64,000 nt of DNA. Origin: Cannabis sativa (taxonomy: Eukaryota; Streptophyta; Magnoliopsida; Rosales; Cannabaceae). A program made the translations under genes and the position numbers. The stretch covers positions 48,191,429 to 48,255,428 of the forward strand of contig NC_083610.1 of NCBI RefSeq assembly GCF_029168945.1. Direction: 5' to 3'. The notes beneath the pieces were generated by a model. The model saw only the letters and a program-made list of their open reading frames with translations. It was not told where the DNA came from and ran no database searches. Below are positions 1 through 13,211 of this stretch, in pieces (positions within the stretch are counted from its first letter, which is position 1; each line of letters starts with the position of its first letter).

Positions 1-1310
1 TGTTTCTAGCATAAGTGCCACCGCACATAACTTTACATGCAAACTACTGTCTTACTTAATGTCCCGCAATAGTAGAGATTCCAAATCCCCGGGTGCTCCT
101 GACCAAGTGTTGGTAATCCTAGTCACAAATTCTAGGGTTTACACAAATAGGGTTAACCCCTAATTCCACATTTATAAAGTATATACATGGCATTCAAAAC
201 ACAGATAATCACATAGAGCTCAAAAAGAGCTTTCCAACGATATATACAACTCCCAAAACGGAGTCTGAATCACAAAGTTATGAACATTTGATGTTTACAC
301 TCGAATCTGCCTAGAAACACGAGGGTGGGCCGCGGCACTCCCACAAGGGGCCGCAGCACCTGGGGCCAACTCCCAGGTCTCAAAAGGAGGCGGGCCGCGG
401 CATGCAAAAGCTGTTCCGTGGCACCTGGGTTCAAAACCCAAAAAACTCAAAAACCAGCAACAATTTTCACATGCATTCACACCCCAAATCTAGCCTAAAA
501 CTCAATAAAACCCTCAAATCACCTAATAGATTTAAGTAATTATCCGGTGAGTTTAACATACAATTTCATGCATTAAAAATCCAATAATATACCCTGAAAA
601 TTCAGATTAAACATCATACAATAACAAGCTTCTCACATGAGCATACACCATCAAAACTCAAGCTCACAAAAACTTGAACTTCAAACTAGGTTCAACCTTA
701 TTTTTTTCCAGCAACCAAAACATCAAATACACATGGATTCAAGCTTGAAAAACACTCCAAAATCTCATCTAGAGCACAACAAACAACATCCATATAATCT
801 AAGCCAAAACTCATCAAAATCCACATTGATTCTTCCCTCATGCATTAAAGAAAACATAAACAATATTCTAAAGCAATTTCAGCAAGGAAATTTAATTTAA
901 AAACTACAATTACTACCTCAAAATATAGCAAGACAATCCTCTAAATTCCAAGCTCCAAGAGTTAGCACAAATTCAAGTTGATATCCAACAAAATCAAAGT
1001 TTGGAAAAGAGGTTTAGGGAGAGAGAGAGGGGTCGGGTTAGAGGTGCAAGAAAAACTAGAAATTTCCTTTTTCCATCATGCAATTAATTCCAATTTACAA
1101 CAATAATACATAAGCCAAATTACCCAAAATGCCCATAGGACCTTATAACATACACATAAACAATTAAGGGCATTTAAGTAATTTTTACACATAAATAAAC
1201 CCAAACAAATTTTAGATTATTTTCACATAAATCATATGCCAATAAATCATTACAGAATTGTATTTCGGCCTCAAACCCAGTTCGGCCCGAAATACCTAGT
1301 TGTGACTTGA
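1..1310 (-). repeat. LTR-like retrotransposon sequence, probably Ty3/gypsy, minus orientation
   Basis: No credible gene is present. The stretch has GC-rich patches (about 320-410, with repeated gggccgcggca words) inside AT-rich DNA, a style common in plant gypsy LTRs, and a cggcc-rich block near 1262-1300. Neither the LTR ends nor a primer-binding site could be fixed, so the class is a guess from texture. Short open frames here start at non-ATG codons and match no family I recognise. Confidence 0.35.
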
Positions 1311-2860
1311 TAACTCTAGAAATTAGAGTTATTTTTCACATTTTTTTTTAACTAAAATTGGTTTAGTTCTTAAGTTTTTAATTAATTTATTAAGTTTATA
1401 ATTATTTTTGCATTTATTAGCATTATTGTAATTTTATATGCTTTTGTGTGATTTTATAATTAATTTGTGATAATATGTTATGTGGTAATTATTTTTTATT
1501 TTATTTTAGTTTCTAATTTTTTTTATGTATTTTTAGGTGTAATTGCTGGTGAAAATTAGGATTAAATTGAAGAAAGTTTGAAGAAGTGGGGTCAAAAATA
1601 CAAATTGTAAAAGAAAATCAGATTTGACCAAGAAGAGTGTTACGAATCTTATGGTTACTACGCAAGTATACGCAATCAAGTAGTATCTCACGCAAGTGAG
1701 GTCGAACCACAGGGAATTGGACTAAGTACTACTAAATTATACTTATGATTCTATCTGGTAAAACAATACTTTTTTGTGAATAAAATGAAACAATTCAGAA
1801 AATTAAAAGAATAAATGAAGATTAATCAAGATGAGAGAGTAGGGAGATGAATCCTGTTGTTAAGTTACCAATGTTAATACCTAATTGCTATCCTTTTCTC
1901 AATGTGAATGACAGATTATGAATTAACCTAACTCTTTTCAGATCTTTTAGGTTCTAAATCTCATGTTCTCTAATTAACTTCTTAATTAAATCAACATGAA
2001 ATCAGCATTAAGCAATAATCTAATTGTCACTAAGGCTATGTAAATACTTTCGTTTCACATCAAAACCTAGACTATCCAATTTTAGCATTCTCAATTCTCA
2101 CTTTTCAGATTTCGAATTGAGATCATTAAACATGTAAAAGGTGATCAATCTTGCACATGGAATTAAACACAAATATAGATAGTATTCACAATCAAGATGG
2201 AGGAATGGCAATTATTTATTAACTAGGCATAAACTTAAACAACATTCATCATCCTCCCTTAATGGGAAATTTAGCTCATAAAATCCATGATTAAATCTGA
2301 AACAAAACTAAACATAAAAGAAAGAAATAAGGGTAAGAGAAAGAAACTAGAAGGTGATATCGCTCCGGGTCTTCAAGATAGCTTCCTCTCCACCTTCATC
2401 CACTATTTAGGTCTATTTCTGCTTAGTTTGACCTTATGAGTCGTGTTCCTTATATAGGGATGAAAGATGTGCCTCCAATTGAGAGAAAAATCAAAATTAG
2501 GTCAAAAACCACGATGTCCGTACCTAGTCGCGACTAGCCTTTAAGTTGGTCGCGACTATAGGCAAACCTCAAAAATCCAAGGTTCTGCCAAAATGTCGAA
2601 GTCGCGACCAGAGTCGCAACCACAGAAAAGGGTCGCGACCTGGCTCATTGGTGGTCGCGACTACTGACGTCTCTTGAGCAGATTTCTTCGATTTTTCGCT
2701 AATTTGTCCCGTCTTTTCACCAATTAACTGAATTTGAACTTTGATACCCCGGGAACCTGAAACAATAAAAATCAAGCGTAAAACCGCTCCAAAAGACACC
2801 AATAGATGAGAAAATGCTTACTTTTCAGACCCGAAACATAGGCTAAATATAACCTAACAA
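1311..2860. repeat. Non-coding repeat with conserved-looking block and GTCGCGAC words
   Basis: No gene. At about 1640-1715 there is a block containing tcacgcaagtgaggtcgaac followed by cacagggaattgg; I recall close variants of it from non-coding parts of plant LTR elements, but could not search. Between 2525 and 2665 the word gtcgcgac and variants recur at least five times on both strands, mostly because the word is its own reverse complement. Probably internal or LTR sequence of a large retroelement. Confidence 0.35.
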
Positions 2861-3780
2861 AGAGACCCACTCTCGGTCAACTGCAAGCTCCAATCGAAGC
2901 CGTCCACGTCCTGATCAAACGGTCCAGCACTATGCGTGTGAAGCACACCCAAACAAGAGAGAGTGGAGCTGGCTTCACCTGCTTTCCACCTGCCAGCCTC
3001 TCCTCCTTCTGCACGGGACCCACGAAGCCCCTGGTCCCCACTTCCGTCAGCGCCCAACGAACCAGCAAGCGCCACGCAAGCTCTCCGTCAACCCCTCCTC
3101 CATTCAAGCCACGCCAAGTGTACCTGCAGAAGAAAAACAAAAAGGAAAAAATGGCTGTTTAAATTTGTTACATCTCAGCCAAATAAAGTACCATACAAAA
3201 AGCCAAAATTCTCATTTTCTCCCACAACTTACACCTAAATATCTATTCACTCTTTCCAATTTATTTCACCTAAATAAACATTCCTATTTTATTTTTACCC
3301 TACATTTCACTACTTTTACATCCTTACAAAATATTTATTTTTTCCAATACTCTTACACATACTCTATTTATCCATTCTCTTCCCAACACTAATTAAATTA
3401 ATCATTTTATTTATTTTATTTTGATTAATTTAATCCTCAAATTTTGCCTATAAATATGGTGTTGGAAGACCATTTCAAAACATCTCTTCACCCCCCTTAA
3501 ACACCTCTTCACTACCAAAAACATCTCTTCACCCTCCCTAAACATCACTTCACTCCCCTAAACATCTCTTCGCCCTCCCTAAACACCTCTTCATCTCAAA
3601 CACCCTTCACTCTTCATTCCATAAATTTTTACCATTTTCTTTCTACCATTTTTATATTTTGAAGAGCATATCAAGCATGTCATTTTGTAATTTTTATTTC
3701 AATCTAGTTATGAGCTTCTAATCTTTTTTCAAGATTATTAAGATAATGATGAAGCAAAATGTAACTAGATAGTGTTTATT
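2861..3780 (+). repeat. LTR-like region with TATA box and short tandem repeats
   Basis: A GC-richer stretch (2870-3140) is followed by AT-rich DNA and a TATA-like cctataaatatgg near 3448-3460. Directly downstream (about 3475-3610) lies a degenerate tandem repeat of roughly 25-30 bp with the core aacatctcttcaccctccct. A TATA box followed by a simple leader is typical of an LTR promoter. The ends of the LTR were not identified. Confidence 0.35.
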
Positions 3781-4720
3781 TTTGCAGGAGTATATGTTTT
3801 AGCTTGTTTGTAAGTTTTTAAAACCTATTATTGCTTGATTGTAAATAGTCATGGTTAACTTGTTGACAGATCCAATGATCTGATTTTAACTCATGGCTCC
3901 CTTGGTCAAGTAAATAATTTGTAAGAGGTATTTTCACAATCTTCTTTCATCTGTGTATGACCTAACAACATGATAGGATCCATCCAAATTGTGTGCCTGT
4001 ATGAGCCTATGTGTTTAATTTTATTATAGATGCATATAGGTTGTTGTTGCTAAATAAAATATCATAGTTCTTGATAAATTTTATTTAGGCCCATTTAGTT
4101 TTGGGCCTATTCAATTAATAACAGTTGTTCATTTTAAGGTTAAATTCCTCTCTTTTGGGCCTTGTGTGAGAGTTGGGAGCCATAGAAGTGGGTACGACAT
4201 ACTGAACCCAGCACCCCCTCACATGAACCACCCCAATTGTGAAGGCCCATTTGCCTGATTTGAATAACTGTACTAGGTTAATTAAATTAGTTTAACCTAA
4301 TAAAAATTGATTAGCAACATAATTAATTTCATTTATTTTGAAATTAATTTAAGAAACCCATAGTTTAAAGAATTTTATATTCTAAGCTAAACTATATGTA
4401 TTTTCTTGTATTTAATTAAATATAGAATTATAACCATCTAGATTCTTTTTGAAGCTTAATTTAAATTTTTCATTAAATATTCCTATTTAAGTTGATATTT
4501 AGTTATCTATAACTAACCAGCTTAAATCTGAATATCTTTTGGATTTAAAATTTCAAAATTAAGTTGATGAATTTTAGGAATTGGTTATTAAGATTCTTTA
4601 GATATTTTTTAAGCTGATATTTTTTCAAATATCAACTTAAAATGGAATATTTTCAAATTAAGTGGTTACAACTTAATTTTAATTTAATTAAGTCTAATAG
4701 CATGGCTTAGGTAATACGGG
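3781..4720 (+). repeat. Dispersed non-coding repeat, copy 1 (paralogue at about 42340-43100)
   Basis: This stretch matches 42340-43100 over several hundred bases. Shared words include ttaacttgttgacagatcca, gtgggtacgacatactg and acatgaaccacc. No open frame is conserved between the copies, so it is best read as internal or LTR sequence of a non-coding retroelement family. The second copy lies downstream of an LTR with a primer-binding site at 37170. Confidence 0.6.
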
Positions 4721-5945
4721 TAGATAAGAAGTCATTTAGGCTACATTATACCATAAGCAAAATTTTACCCAACAAGCACCCTCAATTACCCATTATTTCA
4801 TCCCAAAAAACTAGTAAGAGATTACACTTTTCTTTTTTTCCTACGTGCCTACCTCATTGTTCACATTTGTTTCTCAAGAAGAAATTGTCACATTTATTTT
4901 CTTTTGTTTTTTTTTCTTCTTTTCTACTTTCTTTTTTTTTTTTTTACAATAGAGGCACAACACATAACAATTTTTTTCTCAATCTCTTACTTTCAAACTT
5001 ATTCCCCCACTTTCAACAATTCATTCCCCCCCCCCCCCCCAAACTTGCGTAAAAGCTTATGACATAATAAGGTATGTTGAGGATGAAAGTAGTTAAAGAT
5101 AGCGAATTAAGCTTAGTTAAGTGGTGAAATTTTTTGAAATAGGCTAAGGCTCAACTTTCGGTATACTAGGATAAAACTTTTTAGGTAGGCTTGAAAGGCT
5201 CAATCGATCCAAAAAAAACTTGACTAAATCATTTTCCAAACAAAAATCATCAAGGATTTCGCTTCAAGAAAGTATGTCAAACAAGTTCTATTCCATGTCA
5301 AGCCAACATTCCACAATCCAAGTAAAATAAAAGTGATACACATCAAAAGTAAATGTTTTACATCTAAATGAACAACCTTCTAATACAACATCTAATTTAA
5401 TTCAAAAAGTTATGACTCAAGCACACGGTTAAGATTCCAATCCATTGCACAAGTAAATAACAGTAGTTCAATCAATCTTCCAACTTAGCTATCAACACAT
5501 GACACTAAAGGTTGTTCATGATAATCTTAGTTTAAAGGCATTAAAAATAACTCTATACCATAGAGTTATCAACATGGTCAATAAGTCTAGTAGTGTGGTA
5601 TGGAATTATGTTCAACATATGATCAATTTAAAATAATATAATATCCTTATTAGTCCTCAATTTCACTAATATCGTGATGCTTAATAAATAAGCCAGTGAA
5701 ATCAACCATTAAACATGCTTAAAAGATTATGCCAACAAAATATTATTATCATTAAGCAAATAAATTTAAAAGACAATAATCACAATAAGATATGAACTCC
5801 ATGCTTTCAATTCAATCATTCTCGAGAATATAACAAAGCATAATTGAAAGCATAAACATCCAATAATAAAAAATTATTGGCCCACTAAGTAGTTCACAAC
5901 ATCAATAAGTAAATTACATATAAATGTAATCTCAAACGATAGAAT
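4721..5945. other. Gene-free stretch with homopolymer tracts
   Basis: I see no gene here. Long T tracts occur around 4908-4945, and an uninterrupted run of 15 C lies at 5026-5040. The remainder (5050-5945) is AT-rich and ends at the polypurine tract of the minus-strand copia element. The 3' LTR expected at 5300-5945 is not recognisable, so it has been lost or replaced. Confidence 0.5.
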
Positions 5946-5978
5946 AAAAAACTCCCACTAACCCAAAGGAGCAAAAGA

Positions 5979-6311
5979 TTATAAAATGCCCATATCAACA
6001 AGATGCATATTAAACAATATGACATTTAATCTTCTAGTTAGATGATCTGCTAAAATCGACTTGGTCTTACAATATTCGATCACAATGTCTCCCTTCTTGA
6101 CCAAGTCTCTAACAGTGAGATACTTTATTTTTATATGTTTGGAAGCACTAGTAATCTTATTATTTTTTGAAAAGAATACAATAGTATTATTATCACAATA
6201 GATTAGCATACGAGAGGAAATAGAACTAATTAGTCGTATCTCTAAAATTAAATTCTTTAACCACAAAGCTTGCAAAGATACCCCATAACATGTGACAAAC
6301 TCAACATACAT
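5979..6311 (-). pseudogene. Copia RNase H fragment
   Basis: The 110-residue open frame contains the copia RNase H signature: LIYCDNNTIV, then SKHIKIKYLTVRD and a degenerate ADHLTRRL (family: ADPLTKGL). The family enzyme degrades the RNA strand of the RNA-DNA hybrid during reverse transcription. It is the 3'-most coding piece of the minus-strand copia element and lies just before its polypurine tract. It is separated from RT by out-of-frame sequence, so no complete polyprotein could be made. Confidence 0.8.
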
Positions 6312-6446
6312 AGTAGATTATGTGATTAAAGTCTATTTAACACTTTTTCAAGAAATAGTTGCACCAACAAAAGTGAAAATATAACCAGAAGTTGACTTTA
6401 AATCATCTACACAACTACCAAAATCTGAATATGAATAACCAACAAT

Positions 6447-6905
6447 TCAAAGATTGTTGACATGCTTATACACAAGCATAAACCTATTCATTCTTTGCAA
6501 ATATCCCATGACTTTCTTGGCTGCAACCCAATGATCATGTCCAGGATTTGATAAATATCTCCTAAGAACATTGACTACAAAAGTAATGTTAGGTCTAGTG
6601 CAAACCAGAGCATACATAAAAATCCTTACTATATTTGCACATGGGGTGTTCTTCATTGCATCTCTTTCTAAGTCATTTTTAGGACAATGTTTCTTAGTAA
6701 ATTTATCCTCTTTCAGAACAGGAACAACGCCAACCTTACATAAATTCATGTTGAACCTTTTGCGCACACAATTAATGTAAACTTCTTGAGATAAGCCAAT
6801 AACTTTTCGATTCTTGTCACAATAAATATGAATCCCCGAAACAAAAGATGCATGTCCAAGATCCTTTATATCAAAGTTGGTAGATAGAAATTTGTTTGGT
6901 CTCAT
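6447..6905 (-). pseudogene. Copia reverse transcriptase, C-terminal half
   Basis: The 152-residue frame matches the second half of copia RT. NFDIKDLGHASFVSGIHI corresponds to the conserved FDMKDLG-A-xVLGI segment, and MYALVCTRPNITFVVNVLRRY to the LMYA-CTRPDI motif. The YVDD catalytic motif would lie just upstream at about 6905-6950 in a different frame, where the coding sequence is broken. The DVKT segment at about 7160-7200 is the last recognisable RT piece before the inserted solo LTR. Confidence 0.85.
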
Positions 6906-7233
6906 TTAGTAATGACAAATCTCTGATAACAAGTAAAATGTCATCTACATAAAGAACAAGAAAAATACGACGACCCCACTGATCTTCATATAAATACACT
7001 GGTCAAACTTGTTCTTGACGAAACCAAATGATGTCATAACCTAATCAAACTTCAAGTACCACTGGAGAGATATCTATTTGACACCATAAATGGATCGTTT
7101 CAATTTTTAAACCAAATTGTCATTTTTATTTTCCTCGAAGCTTTCAGGTTGAGACATATAAACTTGCTCACACAATTCTCCAATCAGAAAAAATAGTTTT
7201 AACATCCATTTGATGCATCTCTAAATCAAAATG

Positions 7234-9116
7234 TGTTGGAATTATCTTACCAGGATCTAGATTTACTAACAAGTATGTTTCATTAACATCCTAATATGAA
7301 TTTCTAAAACAATGAAATAAACACATATAAAGTTTAGGAAACCTTACATTGGGTGCAGCAAAATATAATGACTCCTTCCGTTCAGATCTCTAGCCCTTGA
7401 TTCCTTTCTGTAGCAGAACATTATCAAGATCTGAACCTGGATCTCTTTCTCTCTTTCATTGAGCCTGATTCTCCTTCTTGTTGATTGGATTCTTCACAGT
7501 CTTCCACACTATGATTGAGATACCACTTGATGTGTGTGGGCACTCACTCTATCACTCAAGGTACGAAAATATGAAGAAGAAAAAGAAGAGAAGTGGTTTC
7601 GGCCTAGAAAGAAAGCTCAGGAAAAATTTTCGAAAGTGAAATTTCATCAATCTTTAAGTGTGAGCCATCACTATCTATTTATAGGTAACCACTAGGTTTA
7701 GGTTAGATTTATTTGGTATTAAAATAATGAAAAAAATTAAATGGTAAAATCTACACTAAGTGGCCGGCCATGGGTATTGGATTGGGCCCCACTTTGTAAT
7801 TTTGCCATTTTGCCATTTTTCCATCTCATTTTCTCAAAAACGTCAATTTTCCAATTTAACCACTTAAATGCCAATTCCAATTATTTAATAACTAAAAAAT
7901 TAATTATTAAATAATATTGTCATTTAATATATTTTTTAATTAGACTAATCAAAGTCTCTTAATTAACAAATAAAACCTAGAATCTCTTTTCTTCACAATT
8001 TAGCCCTTGCTTAGTGAAAATTCATAAACTAGACATAGTCTAATTTTAGAATTATAATTGATTAATTAAAATCAATTATCTGAGTCTTACAAGGAGTATG
8101 GTCTCAACTAGTATGGGGACCATGGGCCTATATAACCGAGCTTCCAATAAGCAATCCTAGAATTTACCAAGTAAATCCACTAACTTATTAATTCCTTGTT
8201 GCATCCACGCATAGAACTTGGAATTGCACTCTCAGTTATATAGAACGCTCTATATGTTCCACGATATAGATATGCTATTAATTATTCATTGTTATGATCC
8301 CAATAATCAATGATCCTATATAGATGATTCACATTGCATAGGGATAAAATTACCGTTACACTCTTTCAATGTATTTTATCCTTAAAACACTTGGCCACCT
8401 ATAAATGATATTTTAGTGAATTAATATAATCACTAAAATGAGATCTCAATCATTTATCTCTATTCAGCCAAGATCGAAGGAAATCATTGTTTCACTTCTA
8501 AATACCTATAGAAGCTATAGATTCTATATCTATGTTTAGCACTCCCACTCAATTGTACTATCATGTTCCCAAAATGTACCCCTGACCAAAAAGTAGGCTT
8601 AACTAACCAATCAAAGAACACGAATAACACTCTTGAGATCAAACCTAACCATGTCAGGATTAAGATCATTTGATCTAGGATCAATTAGGTGATATTGAAT
8701 TGAATAGATATTACGGTAAATTTATCATATCTAATCAAAGTTCAATATCGGTCCCTTCTAATGTATACTCTATACATCCGATATTAGTAAACTTTGCCAA
8801 TGCCCTGGAAAGGACATAACACTTATCCAAGGTGTAAGCATACTTATCGCTGATTATCATGCCAGTCTAAATCCAGTGAACTGACAAATCAGGGAATTAA
8901 ACTTTCGAACATATAAACATGATTATATTCCACTGTGCTGACAACACTATAATCATGAATAAATACATATGTTCTGGACTTAATAGAATTTATACATTAA
9001 ACAATCATGAAATAAATCATGTGAACCATGCAACATAAAATGTTATTTCTGATCTTTATTAACTAGTAAATCTGATTATATTGAAATGGGTTTTATTTAG
9101 GGCACAAAACCCAACA
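7234..9116 (-). mobile_element. Solo LTR (1.88 kb) inserted in the copia element
   Basis: The segment begins TGTTGGAATTATCTTACCAG and ends GGGCACAAAACCCAACA, so its termini form the inverted pair TGTTGG/CCAACA. Near-identical sequence recurs at 32364-34246, and a more diverged inverted copy lies at 35283-37170. Here both ends abut copia coding sequence, with flanks AAATG and ACATG that look like a 5-bp target duplication with one change. With no internal region it is a solo LTR, most likely left by LTR-LTR recombination. Confidence 0.85.
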
Positions 9117-9561
9117 ACATGTGCAACTAAAGCCATAATAATTATGAATGAATCCTTAGTGAAAATAGTCGAGAAAGTGTTAGTGTAATCAATACCTTCT
9201 CTTTGAGTAAAGTCTTTGCCACTAAACTTATTTTATACATTTTAATGTGTCCCTTATTATCCTTTTTAGTCCTTAAAATCTACTTACAACCTATTGGTTT
9301 AAAACCATCAGGTAATAGAACTAGCTCCTATACATAATTTTTCTCCATGAACTTGATCTTATCATCCATAGCTCTTATCCATTTTGAAGAATGAGGACTA
9401 TTAAGTGCTTAACTATAAGTGAGAAGATTCACAAAATGACCAATATATGACATTCTCCTTCTCCAAGGTAAATAAAATTATCATCACACCTCGTTAACTT
9501 CTTTTGTCTTTGAGATCTTCTTAAAGGAGGTGCTTGAATAACTTCTATTTGTTTATCATTA

Positions 9562-10111
9562 TTATGAATGGCATCTTCCACAACTAGAATTTACCAATAA
9601 CAGGACCCTCATCAACAACAAAACCTTCTTCAATAATAGGCCTTTCACCAATAATAGGATCCTCGTCATATTTGATATCAAGACCAATATATACATCAGT
9701 AATGGGAGCAATAACTGGAGTAGGAATAAGACTGTTGTTATTATCATCTCTTGAAAATGATACATGAATAAAAATTCACTTAGATGACTCGCCCGTTTTA
9801 AGAGATGATGAAGGAATGTTTTCAACAACATTAAATTCCAAAAATTTAGCAATCTAAGATTCAACAATTTGCGTACCATGAGTAGGACAGTAAAAACAAT
9901 AGCCTTTTGAGTGCATTGGATAACCAATGAAACAACAACGAACTATTCTTGGATCTAATTTTTTCAAATTAGGATCATAAATCCTTACTTCAGTGGAACA
10001 AGTCCATACATGAAGATGATTCAAACTAGACTTTCTCCCAATCCATAACTTAAAAGGAATTTCAAGAACAGATTTACTTAGAACATGATTCAAAATATAA
10101 TTAGCAGTCAT
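9562..10111 (-). pseudogene. Copia integrase C-terminal region
   Basis: On the minus strand, 10111-9854 reads ANYILNHVLSKSVLEIPFKL followed by W-GRK-S-HLHVWTC and CCFIGYP-SKGYCFYCP, the conserved C-terminal part of copia integrase. Upstream on the same strand (about 10600-10130) are IIHTDI and FIDNFSGFTYL pieces of the catalytic core in several frames. The frame from 9927 to 9562 overlaps in another register and is not a recognisable protein. The domain is interrupted by stops and shifts. Confidence 0.8.
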
Positions 10112-11049
10112 AAGTGTTTCACACTATAAGAACTCTGGCAGATTTGATCTACCCATCATTTTTCTAACCATGTCCATTAGAGTGAATTTTCTCCTTTTAG
10201 CAATGCCATATGGCTCAAGTGAACCTGGCATAGTGTATGAAAAATTACACAATTTTCTTGTAAATATTTAGCAAAAGGCCGCATGTGTTGTTCAGATTCT
10301 TAATAACGACCGTAATTGTTTCTCAAGTACATTTCGAAATTTCTTTGATTTTATCAAGAGCATCAAATTTTTCTTTGATCAAGTAGGTGAAGCCAGAAAA
10401 ATTATCTATGAAAGTTATGAAATACTTATTTTTGCATAGTGATGTCAGTGTGGATAATTTCTAATAAAGATTGACTACAGTTAGTAGTCTTCTTTCTTAT
10501 TTCAGTCAATTTTCTACAATTGCAATCAGCACAAGTATCCCAACTAGAAATAGCAAGAGGAGGAAGAATTTTAGCTCTAATTAATCAATCAAACTTTGCT
10601 TCAAAAATTTGATCCAATCTTTTGTGCCATAATAATAAGGATGATACCTTAATATAAGACCTCTTACCTACACTATTCACAACATTAAAAGAGGAAGCTA
10701 AGGAAGTCAATGATAATTTGAAAAGATCATCAGAGTAAAAATAATTTCCAATTATTCGGAGTCAAACATAACGTCAACACTATGATTGGCAAAATGAAAA
10801 GAAAGTCATTGTTTAACTAAAAGCAAAAGCGAAACTAAATTACTTTTAAAAGTAGGAATATAAAAAAATTTGAAGATAATCTTAACAATAAACTGTCATT
10901 CAAGAATAAATGTGTCAACTTAGATAACGTCAACTTCAACATAAGTGTCAACTTTAAGTTTTGACTCCCTCTCACTTAGCTTGCTGAGATCCATTAGCCT
11001 CTGGTTGTGCTTGCTTCTTTTCTAATTTTTCTCCATCCTTTGTTGGGCT

Positions 11050-11690
11050 TGAGTTGAGAAATATAGTGAGAAGATTCATTCTTCTCCTTTTTCAGCTTGC
11101 TATCCTCAACTACACACTAAGAAATTAGGTCGCTGACACTCTATTTTTATTATAAGTGTTGTAGGTTGTCTTGATAAGGCTAAAAGAGGCAGAAAATGCA
11201 TGAAGAGCACGATTAGAATTTAAGAGTCAAGAAGAGAAATATTATGATCTTTCAACTTGGACTGAACATTAACAATTTTTAAAATAAAATCTCGCACTCC
11301 TTTGATTTATCATACTGAATGGTTGTCATTGCATCTATAAGATGTCCAACTTCAATGTTTTCACCATTATCATATAGTTTTTCTACAATATTAAAAATTT
11401 CTTTGCCATTTGTAGTGTCGGCAAGCCACTCTATATGTTCAAGAATTGAACTTTTCATAGCAATGAGACTAAGATGATTTGAATTTTCTCATTGTGTATG
11501 AAGAGTTTTCTGGGCAACAATGTTGATATTAGTAAGATCAGTAGATTTTTCTTCTCATAAGCATAAGTCCAAATTTATTATGCCTAAAGTAATTTTCACA
11601 TCTCGTTTCCATACCTTAAAGTTAGAGGCATTCAGAATTTGGATAGAAATATTATTGCTGTTCTCGGAAAGGAGACCGAAAATTAAACTT
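11050..11690 (-). pseudogene. Copia gag remnant
   Basis: Reading the minus strand from about 11680 gives LNASNFKVWKRDVKITLGII, matching the start of copia gag (family form LNGTNFKxWKxxVxxxLG), then SSILEHIEWLADTTNGKEIF and further gag-like stretches broken by stop codons. It lies just inside the leader of the minus-strand element, as expected for gag. No intact zinc knuckle was seen. Confidence 0.65.
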
Positions 11691-13197
11691 GATTAAGCTA
11701 TATGAGCCAAGCAATTAAAAAATATTATAGAGTCAAGTGATCATTATATACTCCCCTTTGGGGTGAGAATATAACACACACATGATTTACCTTCATGAAG
11801 TTAACAATAAAGAAAAAATACATATCAATTAAGAATTTATTACCTTTGGACAAATAAATTTCTTAAAGAATATATATTAATTCAAGCCAAAAAAATAATA
11901 ATAAATACATATATTTAAATTATTACCTTTGGGACAAATAATTAAAATATACACATTTAATATTAACTCACTTCATGGAACGTGAACTAATATATATAAT
12001 TACTACCTTTGGGCAAGTAATTACATATATAGCCAACCAAAATAAATGATATTTTTTACAACATATAAAATTTGGTGGTAAAACAATCATTGAAAATTAA
12101 TAATTATTAGCCAAATTTTCAAAAGGAGATTTATCAATTGTTTATAATATATCGATAATAAAAAATAAGGTGTACACTATAACACATTATTTTTGCATTA
12201 AACAATCAAGTTTTATAATTTTAGAACAACAAATAATGAAAAGATGTGAAAGAAAGAATATTGGTAGAAATTACATAGTCAAGATAAATTAAATAAGAGA
12301 GTGACTATGTCTAACAAGATGAGAAGAAACTCAAAATTTTATCTATGATTTATGAATTTTGAAAACTCATCAAAAATATTTTTAATAATTTTTTAACTGT
12401 ATAATTACCATTAAATTAATAATAATTATTAAACGAAGTCAAAAAAATTAATTAAAAATCATAAAAAAAAATCAAAAATTAAATTCTAAGCACGCTGAAA
12501 AAAAAAAAAGAAACGTCAAAAAATGACTCCTAGAACTGCCGCACGCGCCCCCACGCACCGATGTCGAGACTGGGCTTCGCTGGGGAGGGTCATCTCCTAC
12601 CTTGGACCGGGTCTAAAACAGGGTCACGCAACTCGGTTTTCTCCAGTCGAGTCAAAGACAAAAACTGGCTAAAAGCAACGCCAAATCATCAGAAATAGGA
12701 GGGGCTTTGATCAATTTTGAAAATCTAATCTACCCATGGATTAAATTCAGGTAAAACATCCAAAACAATAGTAGATCTAGTAATTTAATCCAAAAATTTC
12801 AAACAAAAAAAAAAATCATTAAATCTACTAATTTTTGACTAAATCGGTAATAGAAATATGTAGCCACATTATAAAACAATGTAGAATCATTTATTCATAA
12901 TCAATTTCAGCCAATTATAATTATAATCAAAAAATTTAAATTTAATTTTATCATTAAAACACACTAACCCTAAAAGTTTAATCACAAAATTATTCCAACT
13001 TACTCAACAATTTTAGTTAAATAAAATATCAATTAAAAGAGAATTTCATGATAAATAAAACTCCTAAAATTTAAAGATTAAAAAACGAAAAAATTCATCA
13101 AAAAATAATAACGAAATTAATATGTAATTGGAGAAAATTAACATATATCAATCAATCGTTAAATAAATTATAGGTCTTAAATTATATACAATTTGGC
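11690..13197 (-). mobile_element. Untranslated leader of the minus-strand copia element
   Basis: This 1.5-kb stretch between primer-binding site and gag is AT-rich and has no open frame of note. Imperfect repeats of the phrase tattacctttgggacaaata occur about every 60-80 bp at 11840-12015. A GC-rich island at about 12520-12660 is the only base-composition break. It is inferred to be the 5' untranslated leader because the LTR and primer-binding site lie immediately to its right. Confidence 0.55.
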
Positions 13198-13211
13198 TAT
13201 CTGATACCACA

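Noticed and set aside
2525..2665. Clustered GTCGCGAC words as a possible protein-binding array
   Set aside because: The word is its own reverse complement, so its appearance on both strands is automatic. The cluster lies in LTR-like repeat DNA with no nearby gene.
2854..3238. Overlapping open frames on both strands in a GC-richer stretch
   Set aside because: Several registers are open at once because the region is GC-rich and short; none resembles a family or shows splice-supported extension, and the setting is LTR-like.
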